Shown here: piece by piece, positions 32,452 through 42,712 of the stretch
Position numbering within the stretch: position 1 is the first letter of the stretch
Layout of the letters: every line of letters starts with the position of its first letter
Program-made: the position numbers and the translations under genes
Origin: Agarophyton chilense
Lineage: Eukaryota > Rhodophyta > Florideophyceae > Gracilariales > Gracilariaceae
Reading direction: 5' to 3'
Length of the DNA: 64,000 nucleotides
NCBI GenBank assembly: GCA_030374765.1
Contig: JARGXX010000002.1
Span: 1,364,001-1,428,000, forward strand
The notes under the pieces: model-generated
Database searches by the model: none
Told to the model about the DNA's origin: nothing
What the model saw: only the letters and a program-made list of their open reading frames with translations

Positions 32452-33095
32452 GAACCGTAGAGAGGCGAAGGGTACCTTGATTACTATTGGATACCCATGT
32501 CTTACCCTGTGTGAATCCCTTTTGGCTACATGGGTTAGATGCGAAGTAAACTACCCCCTTATACAGAATTATCGTCGAGGGCTCTTGCGTGCAATTGTTT
32601 TGGCCACGACGCGGGACGAAAGTCATAGTATAAGAGTTCTCAGGCAGAGACAATCTAAGTGGAACGTTTACAATGTTGATCTCTCCAGTGACGAGAGTGG
32701 TCTGAAACTGCCGAAGCACAGTGGTACAGAGACCAGACCAGGATGCCAAGCAAGAACAATGAAAGAGTATGCTTTTGTCCATTGACCATTCCAGGTAGTG
32801 TATGCCAGAGATGACACTTCGTAGGCTTATGGGGGTGTTACACCGAAATGATGCAAGATCATTCATCAAGCTGATTTTGGCAAAGCCGATTGCTTCAAAC
32901 AAGAGCGACCCCCATTCACTGTAGTTGGAAGCTGTGTGCTTCCAAGATGAATTGATGGAAGAGTAATAGGTAAAAAGGCAGACAGATGAATAGCAGAACA
33001 AAGGATCAAAGAAAAAAGATTCGAGTTATTCGCGTTTATTGCTACAAGTATCGACAGTGAAATAGAGCCCATGGGATAAACGGACTACATATTTT
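32452..33095. other. Intergenic between convergent genes
   Basis: 644 bp of 3' flanks of eEF2 (+) and calnexin (-). A minus-strand frame of up to 198 codons crosses it and the end of eEF2 but has no recognisable content. Confidence 0.5.
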
Positions 33096-34994
33096 CTACT
33101 CAGCTTTTGCAGTGCGGCGCTTGCGAATGGTACTTTCTGGTTCATCTTTAGCCGCTGTTGCAGTACTTGCGTCTTCGACAGCGTCGTCCGGAGTGGGCTC
33201 ATCAGTCTTTTTCGTCGTGGCAACCTCAGTAGTGGTCGTGGAGCTTTCAGATTCCTCTGGCTCAGGAGCTTCCTTCTTCCCGGTAAACAGTAACAGAAGC
33301 ACAATTACAATCAACAGGGGAGTGGCTATAACCACAGTCATTGGTTTTTGGATACCCAAATCAATAATCTTGTCCAAATAAGATTCTAAACCAGCCTTCA
33401 CAATGTAAGCTTCAACTGGCTGGAGGGCAGTTTCCAACCAGTCAAGCCCGTCTTCAAGTTTATCCAAAATTGGACCCAGCTTGCCGGATCGCGGAGAACT
33501 GTCATCTTCCGCAAGCTTTGCATTTTCTTCCTCCTCAACCTTAACCTCTTTCTTCTGCTTCTCCTTGAACGTGCGTTCTGCAAACGTGGTTGCGTCATCC
33601 AAACTAGTGCCGATCCACAAGTTGTCGAACAAGACGCCCTGGTCCATAGTCCAAATTTCTAAACCTACAGCAGTGACGGGGAGCAATGCCGGGTTGGGAA
33701 CCTCATAATGCTCTTCGTTGGGGATCTTCCGTGGTTTCCACGGACCGACGTATTTGGGATTGTCGATCATGGGTGCAGTCCACTTACCCTTGTAAGCAGG
33801 GTTTTTCTTCATCGGCTTGGTCCACTCACCACAGCCTACATCATCGCACTTCGGATTGGAGATGAGTGGTGCTTCCCACTCTCCATCTTCTTCATCGTCC
33901 CATCCATCAGGCTTCTTGGACTTCGGATCGGATACTTTTTCGGGTTCATCGTCTAGCCACCCATCAGGCTTCACGGCATCCTCGTCAATAATCTCCTTCG
34001 GAGCATCTTCATCCCAGTCATCTGGCTTGGTTGCCGCCGTATCAGGTATTTTCACATCATCAACCCAATCATCTGGTTTCTTGTCGTTAGGGTCATCAAT
34101 CTCTTTTGGAGGCTGTACTGGTGGTTCGAAACTGTCTGAAAGGATACCTTCTTTCTTGACATCGCCATCAACTAAAACCTTGAAAGAGCCGTTCTTCGTG
34201 ACGGCCAGGGTGTACAAGTGAGTCTTGCGGTCGTAAGTGTTTGCGACTGAAGGCGGATTCTTCAAGTGATGCTCGGTCATTTTTCCAGTCACAGGGTTTT
34301 TAGACTGGAAAATGAAATGCACCTTGTCAGTAGCTCCACACTTGTCTGGGCCAAACATGACACTGTACTTGGTAGAGCCATCGAATTGGGCAGGCTTGAA
34401 CCCAGAGGTGGGTAGCTTCAAGTAGCCACCACCGCAAGTCATGCCTTGATCCAATTTGAATTCATATTGAACTACGAAGTCAGTAGAGGAGGGATCTTCC
34501 ATGCCGGAGAACACGGCACTAATTCCATAATGTCTAGCCTTCTGAGGAATGATGAGAGCCCGATCACCTTTGAAAGTGGGTTTTGCTCCCTGGCCAACGG
34601 CAAAGCGACCAGTGTACTGCGGAATGGAGGAGTAAGTCCACTTGGGAAGCGATGAATCTTGGAAGGCATCGAAGAAAAGAGGCGAGCCAGAATCCGGAAT
34701 TTTGTAGCCAGAGGCGCTTTCCTCGCCTTCCGGATCTATGACAGCGGGCTTGTCTGGCTCTGGGGCGGACTCGGAACCACCGTCCCCCTCATCTTCTTCA
34801 GGCTCCTCCTCCTCATCTTCGACTCCAATATCCATGTCGCCATCGTCGAAGCCTTGATCCATCATGTCTCCAACGTCGCCAGCGTCATGGTCAGCAGCTG
34901 CCAACACGATCGCATCGGACCGTGTAACTTGCGAGGGATGCAGAACAAGCAGCAACAAGAGACAAAGAAAGGGGAATAAGAAGAGGCGACCCAT
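33096..34994 (-). CDS. CNX: Calnexin, ER membrane lectin chaperone, 632 aa
   Basis: The ATG at 34994 starts a strong signal peptide (MGRLFLFPFLCLLLLLVLHPSQ); the frame extends a few codons upstream but without an ATG. After an acidic Glu/Asp stretch comes the legume-lectin-like domain (SPLFFDAFQD..WTYSS, CGGGYLKL, YSVMFGPDKCG, HFIF). The P-domain follows, with four type-1 repeats of the PDDW/PDGWDD form and four type-2 repeats (GEWEAPLISNPKC, GEWTKPMKKNP, KWTAPMIDNP, PWKPRKIPN). A single membrane helix (VVIATPLLIVIVLLLLF) comes next, then an acidic cytosolic tail ending RKRRTAKAE, an RKR-type ER-retention motif. Calnexin holds monoglucosylated glycoproteins in the ER for folding. It is one exon and complete. 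Confidence 0.97.
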   Translation of the reverse strand: MGRLFLFPFLCLLLLLVLHPSQVTRSDAIVLAAADHDAGDVGDMMDQGFDDGDMDIGVEDEEEEPEEDEGDGGSESAPEPDKPAVIDPEGEESASGYKIPDSGSPLFFDAFQDSSLPKWTYSSIPQYTGRFAVGQGAKPTFKGDRALIIPQKARHYGISAVFSGMEDPSSTDFVVQYEFKLDQGMTCGGGYLKLPTSGFKPAQFDGSTKYSVMFGPDKCGATDKVHFIFQSKNPVTGKMTEHHLKNPPSVANTYDRKTHLYTLAVTKNGSFKVLVDGDVKKEGILSDSFEPPVQPPKEIDDPNDKKPDDWVDDVKIPDTAATKPDDWDEDAPKEIIDEDAVKPDGWLDDEPEKVSDPKSKKPDGWDDEEDGEWEAPLISNPKCDDVGCGEWTKPMKKNPAYKGKWTAPMIDNPKYVGPWKPRKIPNEEHYEVPNPALLPVTAVGLEIWTMDQGVLFDNLWIGTSLDDATTFAERTFKEKQKKEVKVEEEENAKLAEDDSSPRSGKLGPILDKLEDGLDWLETALQPVEAYIVKAGLESYLDKIIDLGIQKPMTVVIATPLLIVIVLLLLFTGKKEAPEPEESESSTTTTEVATTKKTDEPTPDDAVEDASTATAAKDEPESTIRKRRTAKAE

Positions 34995-35707
34995 GATTTT
35001 GGTACGCTGCAGCAGCAACAAGTCTCCAATGGAGAAAACAAAAGTTGCCAGGGAAAGCAGGAGCGTACGATTTCACCGCCGATCGGCTCGCGGAAGACAA
35101 CGGGGGAGCGTGATGACGATTTTATGTCGTTGTGGGCGATGGTGCATCGTCGGTGTCTTACACAGTTTCTGTCAGTGCGACCACCTTTGTGCCCAACGAT
35201 GGTCTCTGGCGCATGATCAGCGTCAGTGCATATCTGGCTTACACGCCAGGGCCAATAGGCTGATCCGTAGTTGATTGATAGGTACTTTTTGTATCGATGT
35301 TGACTGACCAGATCTCGTGGTCAATATCGTTGACGGACATTCCGCCGTCATTAAGGCCCGAACGGCCCATTCGTGGCCTGTTTTGTGTTTTCCGGACCAA
35401 TGAGGCCTTTTACGGGCAATATCACTTCAGCATGTCTGCTGATGCGAAATCAACCTTCATTTGGTGCGTTGCATCCTCCCGGAAGAAGAGCTTCTTCATT
35501 CTTTCGTGGCTGCCTATTAGAAGTCGTTGGTCACCGCGCCCCATGCAGCCGTCACCCATGTTAACCCCACGCCTTCTCTTTGCTATGTTGACCCTTGTCG
35601 GCTCGCTACCCCTTTCGCCAGACTTCCGCAGCGATCGATGAGAATTAGGACAAGCTAGCAGACAAACTCTTTGTTTATCCTTGTTTTAAATTCCATACAC
35701 CTACGTC
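34995..35707. promoter_or_regulatory. Divergent upstream region (calnexin / kinase)
   Basis: 713 bp between divergent starts. A CCAAT box (ACCAATGA near 35397) is visible; I could not find a complete ER-stress element around it. Several open frames of up to 136 codons overlap and look like chance. Confidence 0.5.
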
Positions 35708-36964
35708 ATGGCCACCCCGCGAAGCAAACGAAGTCTTCTTCGCTTTATGAACAACCCTCCTGCTCTTGAGAGTCGAGATACGTCACCGGAAAATGAAGAT
35801 AAAGAACTCGACAAGTCTGCCACATATCGACAGTCGGTGGATATGTCCGGTTGGGTGTTAAAATGTCAGCGTTTCCGTGCCGGTCATGTGAAACGATATT
35901 TTCGTCTCAACAACTCTGTTCTCTCCAATCATCCGCAACTCACCTCCCCTGCGACATGGGAAATTTCAGTATCCAAATGTATTGTTCGCACGAACGAGCA
36001 GAAGAATCTTATCACCCTTCGGTTGGTAGACAGACTGATTCGATTCCAGCTTAGTACTCAATCTGAAATGAACCGATGGGCGGAAGCCATTCGATCAGGC
36101 TCTGTGTGCAACATCGAAGACTTTTACCGTCTGGATACTCAAATTGGACATGGCAGCTTTGGAGCAGTTAAAATCGCGTATGACCTTTCTACCGGTGAGA
36201 AACGTGCGGTAAAGATTGTCATGAGAACAACTAATGCAAAAGAACTCGAGTTCGTCCAGAGGGAGATTGATGTCTTATTGTCTATATCGCATCCACACGT
36301 CGTACGCGCCCATGACATTTTTGACGGGAAGGATAGGATATTCATGGTCATGGATTTTGTCGAAGGCGGAGACTTATTTGATTACGTTGTGAAGAAGACT
36401 CAATTAAGTGAGCAGTCGACCAAACTCGTCATATGGCAAATGCTTCAGGGCTTGAGCTACCTTCACACCAAAAATATTGTTCACAGAGATATAAAGCCTG
36501 AAAATGTTCTCGTGCAATCCGTCTACCCGCTTATTATTCAAATTACCGACTTCGGATTTGCTAACTTTGTAGATCCTTCAAGCACTGCCCCTCAAACTGA
36601 CTTGAAGAGTGTGGTCGGAACCGGATGCTACATGGCCCCTGAAGTTATGGATTCGAGAGGTCATGGAAAGCCAGTGGATATATATTCCACTGCTGTGGTT
36701 ATGTTTCGTCTTTTGAGTGGGAAATTGCCATTCCGTGGCATGACACTGCGAGAATGCTACAAACAGGCAATGAAAGAAGAAGCAGATTTCCACACACGAG
36801 AATGGGGTGGGATTTCTGATGAGGCGAAAGAGCTTTGCAAAAGGATGCTGAGCTCAAAACCAGATACGAGACCAAGCGCGGAGCATGCTTTGGCTCATCG
36901 GTGGTTTACTGATGACAAAGAGTTTAAGCACTGTTTAGAGAACACTGAAGGTATTGCTTTGTGA
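35708..36964 (+). CDS. PH-domain serine/threonine protein kinase (CAMK-like), 418 aa
   Basis: A single exon with an ATG at 35708. An N-terminal pleckstrin-homology domain spans about residues 45-135 (SGWVLKCQRFRAGHVKRYFRLNN..ISVSKCIV..RLIRFQLST..MNRWAEAI). A complete kinase domain follows (about 140-400): the glycine loop IGHGSFGAVKIA, AVKIV with Lys near 168, HRDIKPENV near 258, DFGFA near 281, and the activation segment GTGCYMAPEV. All catalytic residues are present, so it should be active. Domain order and overall look place it near CAMK-group kinases, but no calmodulin-binding segment follows, as the protein ends soon after the kinase fold. The PH domain suggests recruitment to phosphoinositide membranes. 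Substrates are unknown. Confidence 0.9.
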   Translation: MATPRSKRSLLRFMNNPPALESRDTSPENEDKELDKSATYRQSVDMSGWVLKCQRFRAGHVKRYFRLNNSVLSNHPQLTSPATWEISVSKCIVRTNEQKNLITLRLVDRLIRFQLSTQSEMNRWAEAIRSGSVCNIEDFYRLDTQIGHGSFGAVKIAYDLSTGEKRAVKIVMRTTNAKELEFVQREIDVLLSISHPHVVRAHDIFDGKDRIFMVMDFVEGGDLFDYVVKKTQLSEQSTKLVIWQMLQGLSYLHTKNIVHRDIKPENVLVQSVYPLIIQITDFGFANFVDPSSTAPQTDLKSVVGTGCYMAPEVMDSRGHGKPVDIYSTAVVMFRLLSGKLPFRGMTLRECYKQAMKEEADFHTREWGGISDEAKELCKRMLSSKPDTRPSAEHALAHRWFTDDKEFKHCLENTEGIAL

Positions 36965-37433
36965 TGGCCAATACCTACGCAGGGGTTTCAATACATATTG
37001 TTGTCGTTAGACACGAAAGCTAATCTTTGCTAACTTCAAAACTCGGTAGTGATCATCAGTCAGAACAGAAGTGTGAACGATATTAAAATGAAAATTAGTT
37101 CCGCGATAGACAGGTTTTATTTCATCAAATTGTGGTTGTGGTGTCTTCTCGGACCCCTTCTGTGACTCTTACCGCTTGTCCATTGAGCTTGCACGAGGCA
37201 GGCCAAGTCTGGACAGTTGCAGGAATCACACGGTGGTTGATGATCCTGCGTAAAATAATTTCCCCGGTGATCCTAATAAGATAATTACCGAAGTATCCCT
37301 ACATAGATACCACGGGTCGTACGATCGCTCGTTTGCCCATTGATGATCTAGGCATTGCTGTGGGGACACCATTTATGGGTATTTCTTCTTCAACCGAGTC
37401 AAACAAACCGATGCTCTGTATCATTATTCCATC
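36965..37433. other. Intergenic between two plus-strand genes
   Basis: 469 bp with no gene. It holds the 3' end of the kinase gene and the promoter of the glycosyltransferase gene. No repeat or RNA gene is seen. Confidence 0.45.
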
Positions 37434-38931
37434 ATGCGCGGCTTGTATTTTTTCTTGTCAGTAGCTTTGCTGACTCTCGCAAGGAGCAATACAGTCATCG
37501 TAATCTTAGCATTTGATCGTACATCTCACCTTCGCCAGACGATCCGCTCATTGCGGGCAGCCACGCCTGAATCACTGTCAAGTATTCCTGTGTTTGTTTC
37601 CATTGATGATAACCCTAAAGCAAAGCGGTAAGGACTCGAAAGCCTTTTCTTTAAACTCGGCCTCAATCTATGAGTCTAACTTCTCATTCATCACCTTCCA
37701 AAGAGTGAGTCGCGCCGTAGAATTCGAGGGTGGCGTGACAGATATTTGGTGGCAACCAGCTCCAACAGGCTCTCTGCAGCCAAGAGCTCGAATCGCTCGT
37801 CATTATGCACTCGTGCTCGAGCGAGCTTTTGCAAATGAGTCGAATTCCCATACCATCCTCCTTGAAGATGATCTGCGCTTCTCTCCCGACTTTTTAACGT
37901 ACATGACATCAGCTCTAACAAAAATACAATCCGCAGGCCAGGACCAAATAGTATGTGCTTCCGGTTGGAACGACAATGGATTTGGTCAAGCTTCTTTCTC
38001 AAAAGCGACGTTAACGTCATTCTTTCCTGGACTCGGATGGGGACTACACAGGTCTCTTTGGGATGCACTCCGCCCGAAATGGCCGCCTTATGGAACTGAT
38101 ATCGTAGGTATTGGCTGGGATTTCTGGCTCAGAGTTTGCTTTGAGCACTACGGCTGGACCTGTATAACTCCATTAGTTTCCCGAGTGAAACATGCAGGAG
38201 CATCAGGGGCTAATGTCAACTCTGTGCAGGCCTCTAGCTTGTACGCAGAGATGTCCTCCGCCAACGCGTCAATCGGAGAGGTGAATTGGGAAGATGTTAT
38301 AAGACATATCAATGTGAAAAGCCAAATACAAAAGACACAGGCACGAATGGAGAACGGAAGGGTTGTTTACTCGCTGCAGGAGGCAGTTTCAAAGAGAAAA
38401 GAGGAACCAGTCATGCCATACATGAGTGAAGAGTACGGTGCGATAGCTCGTCAGCTATCGCTGTGGCCAACGTCAAGAGGCCACTTCCGGCACACGCTCC
38501 TCGCCACAGTTGACAACGAGACAGATGTTCTATTGTACGACATGCGAAAGGCCCCGCGTTTCTTCGCGGTCCCAGCGTCGCATAATCTCCCCAGGCAAAA
38601 GATGAACCTAATCCAAGGCAAGTTAAACGAGTCTTGTGATCAGGCATGCAAACGCGAAGGAAACAGATGTAGCTCTGAAGCTCTTGAGGATGCCAACGAC
38701 TGCAAAACCATGTTACAAGTTTTTTCTGATTGCAAAGGTTGTTCCCACGAAAGTGGCCGAGATTTGCCGGCCATGGTGGACGCGGACGCTCCCCTGGAAA
38801 CAGCAGGCTGGTGTCTTATCACAGAGAGTGGGATGGGAGAAGACGGCAGTCTTGTATGCTCTGGCCACTTTCGCTGGACGCGGCGACTCTGCAATTGCAT
38901 CCAACATGATACAGCGAAGGATGAGCTGTAA
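37434..38931 (+). CDS. GT13/GnT-I-like N-acetylglucosaminyltransferase, two exons, 473 aa
   Basis: Exons are 37434-37627 and 37704-38931. The 76-nt intron has GTAAGG and CAAAG and splits a codon. The ATG at 37434 starts a short signal or anchor segment (LYFFLSVALLTLARS), after which the GT-A fold begins at once: TVIVILAFDRTSHLRQTIRSL and VFVSIDD. Further motifs are LLEDDLRFSPDFL (the metal-binding EDD), CASGWNDNGF, FFPGLGWGLHRSLW and WDFWLR, the pattern of GnT-I/POMGnT1 (GT13). Such enzymes add GlcNAc to glycoproteins in the Golgi. The C-terminal ~120 residues form a Cys-rich module (CDQACKREGNRCSSEALE, WCLITESG) not present in animal GnT-I; its function is unknown. The acceptor cannot be inferred. 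Confidence 0.85.
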
Positions 38932-39115
38932 CTGGCTCTTCACATGAATGTAGTAGTTCCCAGCACTAATGCTCTTCTCACAGTTTTCATATTTTGCTTC
39001 CCCAGAACTCAAGTGGTAAAGAGCTATCGCGCCCCTAGACCAGTGCTTTATCTGCTGCTGTTGAGCTTCTTTGCCATCAGCGGTGTCAGACTCGAACTAC
39101 ATCACACGTGCATGT

Positions 39116-40120
39116 TCAGAACAAGCCGAGGACTTTTCTGCGCTTCTTCTTCTCTTGAGCTTCCCGTTCCAGTTTGGACTGCTTCTCCGCGTGATCAGCA
39201 TCAACGATGCGCAGTGGCGATCTGCCAACCTCTTTCATCCAAAGCTTGACCCGATTATCCAGCTCCCGTGGAAGTACTCTCTTCGCATTAAGATACGTAA
39301 CACACTGGCCACGCCCGTACCACGATGGGCACCTACCGACGCCAGACCAATTCCACGAACCTTCACGTCGATCGGCAACCAATTCAAACTTCTCAACCAC
39401 ACCCGGATTGCTCATCCCATTCGCTCCCTTCACCCTTCTCCCAATGAAAGACCAGCCCGTTTTCAACATTCCATTCATCCGCAAAGGCGGGGTGGAGATG
39501 GTGGTGAACAATTGGGTTTCATCGCGACTTCGTGATAACACCATGGACCTATCAAGCGACCTTCCAACCGAAACACGTCCTGCGCACCCAAGAACAGGAG
39601 AGACGCGACGAGCTACACTAGTAGGCCTGAAACGAAATTGGGTCAACTTCAAGCCATCGTCGTCAGTGTAGAAAATAGTATCTCTGACAATCAGTGCTCC
39701 CGCGTGTGTCAAAGGTTCATGAGAGCGCTTTGAGTCGTTTTTCTGGGATAGGCGCAGCGATTTCGGTGCTGAGGAAGTAATCTTCCTCAAAGGCTTTTCC
39801 AAGAGGGCCTCTTGCACGCCGACAACACGAGCCAGTACGCGCCCGGTATTGAGCGCGATTAGCTGCCCCTCCAGCTGCCATACGGCGCTCGATCCGGTGC
39901 AGCGCGACTGGAGAAAGTCGTCCACATCCCGAGGTCGCCAGCCTGGCATGCGTCGGGAGGAAGGCATAAGCACCGGTAAGCCGGAGAAGCCGACGGCTTG
40001 TTTCATGGAGAAGAGTTGTTGATAATGGTGAGACCTTATCTGCAGCGGCACGCGGATGTCACTACTGTACATGACGTCTTTGATCTCTGTTCTCCATGAT
40101 CCCGATTCGGGATTCCCCAT
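39116..40120 (-). CDS. Unrecognised protein with NLS-like C-terminus, 334 aa
   Basis: A single exon. I start it at the ATG at 40120. The frame stays open for another 64 codons upstream, but that extension runs into a 140-bp repeat (40170-40309) that also occurs at 62149 and so is probably transposon-derived. I recognise no domain with confidence. Notable features are a conserved-looking core (YTDDDGLKLTQFRFRP, then LKTGWSFIGRRV and GSWNWSGVGRCPSWYGRGQC) and a C-terminus KKKRRKVLGLF, in which KKKRRKV resembles the SV40-type nuclear localisation signal. The absence of signal peptide or membrane segments fits a soluble, perhaps nuclear or plastid, protein. The gene ends 184 bp from the end of the glycosyltransferase gene (tail to tail). 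Confidence 0.6.
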   Translation of the reverse strand: MGNPESGSWRTEIKDVMYSSDIRVPLQIRSHHYQQLFSMKQAVGFSGLPVLMPSSRRMPGWRPRDVDDFLQSRCTGSSAVWQLEGQLIALNTGRVLARVVGVQEALLEKPLRKITSSAPKSLRLSQKNDSKRSHEPLTHAGALIVRDTIFYTDDDGLKLTQFRFRPTSVARRVSPVLGCAGRVSVGRSLDRSMVLSRSRDETQLFTTISTPPLRMNGMLKTGWSFIGRRVKGANGMSNPGVVEKFELVADRREGSWNWSGVGRCPSWYGRGQCVTYLNAKRVLPRELDNRVKLWMKEVGRSPLRIVDADHAEKQSKLEREAQEKKKRRKVLGLF

Positions 40121-40169
40121 TGTACCGGATTTGTGTCCACTTGTACGTTTTGTGTACACTGGTGTATAT

Positions 40170-40309
40170 GAGTGAAGACACACGGGGAGCAGGCCGCAGC
40201 TGTAATTTTTTGTAAGTGTCCCGGCCGTCTCGACGGCGGCGGTGGGATACAAATATGCCACAGCGCTGCCGCGCGCGTCCTCCTTCCACGGTATGTCTAT
40301 TTCTCTGCT
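40170..40309 (+). repeat. 140-bp repeat, left copy
   Basis: This segment (beginning GAGTGAAGACACACGGGGAG) recurs in the same orientation at 62149-62287 with roughly 85% identity. The two copies bracket the DIRS-like fragment and element B, so they may be terminal repeats of the DIRS-like element. Confidence 0.8.
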
Positions 40310-42252
40310 CACAGTGAAATTCCCCTACGACTAGGCGGTGACATCTTCTACCGAGTACGACCCGAGTACTCCAGAGTGTAATGGAGCGCAACAACCAACC
40401 CCTGCCACCAGTCAGCGCTGCCGGTGCCGGACAGGCGCCAGTTCAGAAGCCGCCCGCCTCCGACTCTGTTCGGAAGGCGTGCGCGATAACCAAGCTGCAG
40501 CTCACGCAATACACGGAGGTTTTTCACGAGCTCAACACCCTGTCGTTGGTGTGTGAAGAAAGCATCTGTCGAGGACTGCATGTGCCTATGACCCACATGG
40601 CGTTCTTCAAGCCACTGCTTGATGCCTTCTGTACGATCTTCAAGAGTAAGAACCGACGATCGGCAAAAAAATGGAGTAAATAAACGCCGCAGGTGTGTAA
40701 ACTGACATGGTCATCACGGCGCTGACAATGGAAAAGATGAAAGGCGGGAATCTAGAAGATTTCACTTGATGCCTCACCGTCGCCGAAGAAGCGATGGAGT
40801 CTGTGCGCAAAATGCAGAAGATGCGCGCACAGTACTTCAAGAACATTACGGAGCACTGCATGAACAAGGCTAGGCAAATGATTTTCTTAGTGGGGCAAAG
40901 TAACAATGCCGTGTTCTCTGAGGCTCATCGCTCATCGCGAGACACCTTGCCTTCCAAGATTGAGACTGAGGCTGCTAAGACTAGGGCTAATGCCATTGTA
41001 GAAGCCGTCGGTAAGAGGCAGAAGAAGGAAGCCGGTAAGGCCGCTTTCGAAAATGACCAGTCAGAGTGAATGGCGTCCCGGCGGTGGCGTTGACGCCCCT
41101 TGCTGCAAAAGGCGGGCAAGAACGCTCTTTTTGGAGAGAGATAACATTGAGGGCCGACCGCTGGTCGTCGGTTCTAGGCGCCTCAGGATACTTGACCCGG
41201 GCAATATGTTACGATGTGCGCGACATGCCGAGCATGCCGTTCACGGAGGGTCCAGTATTGACTTCAATCTCCCAGACAGAAGAATACTGGTGCTTTTCCC
41301 ACGCATATCTACATTTAGGGAGAAAGAATGGAGTATACGAACAAGTGACAGAGGCGAATGCTCGGCGGCAAGTGTGGATCGGACGTATCCATTCGTGATC
41401 CTTCTTGGTGTGGCAGGGAGTTGGCGAAGACTGGAAGGAAAGGTTTTTAATCATCCTCTATCATCATAGCAAGCACTGGCCGCACCGAGGAGTCAAGATA
41501 GAAACTCTGTATTCATTCCCAGCAGAAATGGAGGCCCACGACTACCTGATGTCGTAGGATATACAGAGTGGCTACCGGCATCTCCGTCTGCCCCCAGACA
41601 TACGAGGTATGTTTCTGTATTGGTACAAAGGCCGGTTCTACAGATTCTTACCATGCCTTTCGGGATTGGGCCGTCGACCCTCTGGTTCATCAAAATGATG
41701 TGACCGGTAGTGCGGTTCGTAAAGGAGAAGTGGTTTTGGAGCGTCCTTCCGTACCTGGACGACTTCTTTTTAGTGCCGTCGCCGCCCGGACGGGCGGCGA
41801 CTCTCGCGGACTGCGCCTGCACAAAGGAACAGCTGATTCGCTTGTCCAAGCGCCTAGGATTGCAACGACATCCTATGGACAAGAAGGTGGCGCGCATCCG
41901 CTTGCTGTCTCGTCGAGTGCTGCTACATGCGCAGAAGAATCTTCGGCTCGTTCCGCTGGCTTTGCTGCGACACTTATGCAAAGTGTGTGTTTCTTTGTCG
42001 CTGGCGTTGCCTCTCTCTCGGTTCTACACGCGCTCTCTGTCTTTCGACATGGCGAAAACAGGGAGAGAGTAGCAGGAGGAGCGAGGGCAAAGTCCTCAGC
42101 GAAGGCGAGCTCTGTGAGCCGCAGCGGAGGACGAGCGCGACGACCGCGCGAAGGGGGTCGGGGCGGAGCCCCGTCCCAAAATTTTGGCTCGCCCCTCCAT
42201 CCACGCTTACAGCACATCTCGAGTACGACTGTGACGGCAATCTATGCGGGAC
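40170..42252 (+). mobile_element. DIRS-like retroelement, 5' part
   Basis: On the plus strand, a Gag-like region (about 40380-41070; Pro-rich start, then helical and basic) is followed by reverse transcriptase (about 41480-42060). The RT has SGYRHLRLPPD, GRFYRFLTMPFGIGPSTLWF, then PYLDDFF and RLGLQ. This pattern resembles DIRS-type RT more than the Ty3/gypsy RTs elsewhere in the window. RNase H and the expected tyrosine recombinase are missing: the sequence stops at the edge of element B's LTR. It is broken, with several interruptions, and incomplete. The DIRS assignment rests on RT motifs only. Confidence 0.6.
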
Positions 42253-42698
42253 TATAACGCAATGACGGGTGGGTCAGCGTACGGGTCTCGACCGGTGGTA
42301 GCGTGGTAGAGCGGGTCCTAAGGTTCGAATCCTTGACGGCGGCACTCCCAGAGTACGTGGTGCAATGGGCTGGCGTTTACTGTGTAGTCCTACAGGTTGG
42401 AGCTTCGGAATCGATGGCTTGAAGACCAAAGGTTGGAACTAATATACCAAAGGGGGTTATTTAGTATCCTAACGATGCCTACCGTACTCTAAGGGAGAAG
42501 CGTCACTCGAGCCAAGGAAATAGTACTGGCGAGGCGCTGAGATCTTCCTGGCACTGTAATGCTAATCTATTACACTAATTAAAATAAATTAATAATCTAC
42601 ATGAGTCCACTTGAGGGCGACCCGTCCACTTGTCATCTGCAAGATCCTTCGGGGCCTGGCAGCTTACAGGGCTCAACCGTTATCATCGCTTCTTCACA
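42253..42698 (-). repeat. 3' LTR of element B
   Basis: 446 bp, about 92% identical to 61699-62144. On the minus strand it begins TGTGAAG directly after the polypurine tract. It contains a tRNA-like A-box/B-box segment (42299-42336) in antisense. Confidence 0.9.
42299..42336 (+). other. tRNA-like A-box/B-box segment in the 3' LTR of B
   Basis: TAGCGTGGTAGAGCGG resembles a tRNA D-arm/A-box and GGTTCGAATCC is a perfect B-box. The T-arm can form five base pairs around the seven-base loop TTCGAAT. The anticodon arm is absent (only about nine bases separate the boxes), so this is not a functional tRNA gene. It could be a relic of a tRNA or SINE, or a Pol III promoter-like motif on the strand opposite to element B. 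Confidence 0.6.
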
Positions 42699-42712
42699 TA
42701 TCTCCCTTCTTA
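42699..42712 (-). other. Polypurine tract of element B
   Basis: On the minus strand TAAGAAGGGAGATA directly precedes the TGTGAAG start of the 3' LTR, the expected place of the plus-strand priming site. Confidence 0.75.

Noticed and set aside
32405-33001. 198-codon minus-strand frame overlapping the end of eEF2
   Set aside because: It crosses the eEF2 C-terminal coding region and the intergenic space, has no recognisable motif, and its composition looks like an antisense shadow.
39071-39671. Plus-strand frames of up to 154 codons across 39,071-39,671
   Set aside because: Antisense shadows of the 334-aa minus-strand gene.
42289-42345. Functional tRNA gene
   Set aside because: D-arm and T-arm elements are only about nine bases apart; there is no room for an anticodon arm and no paired acceptor stem.
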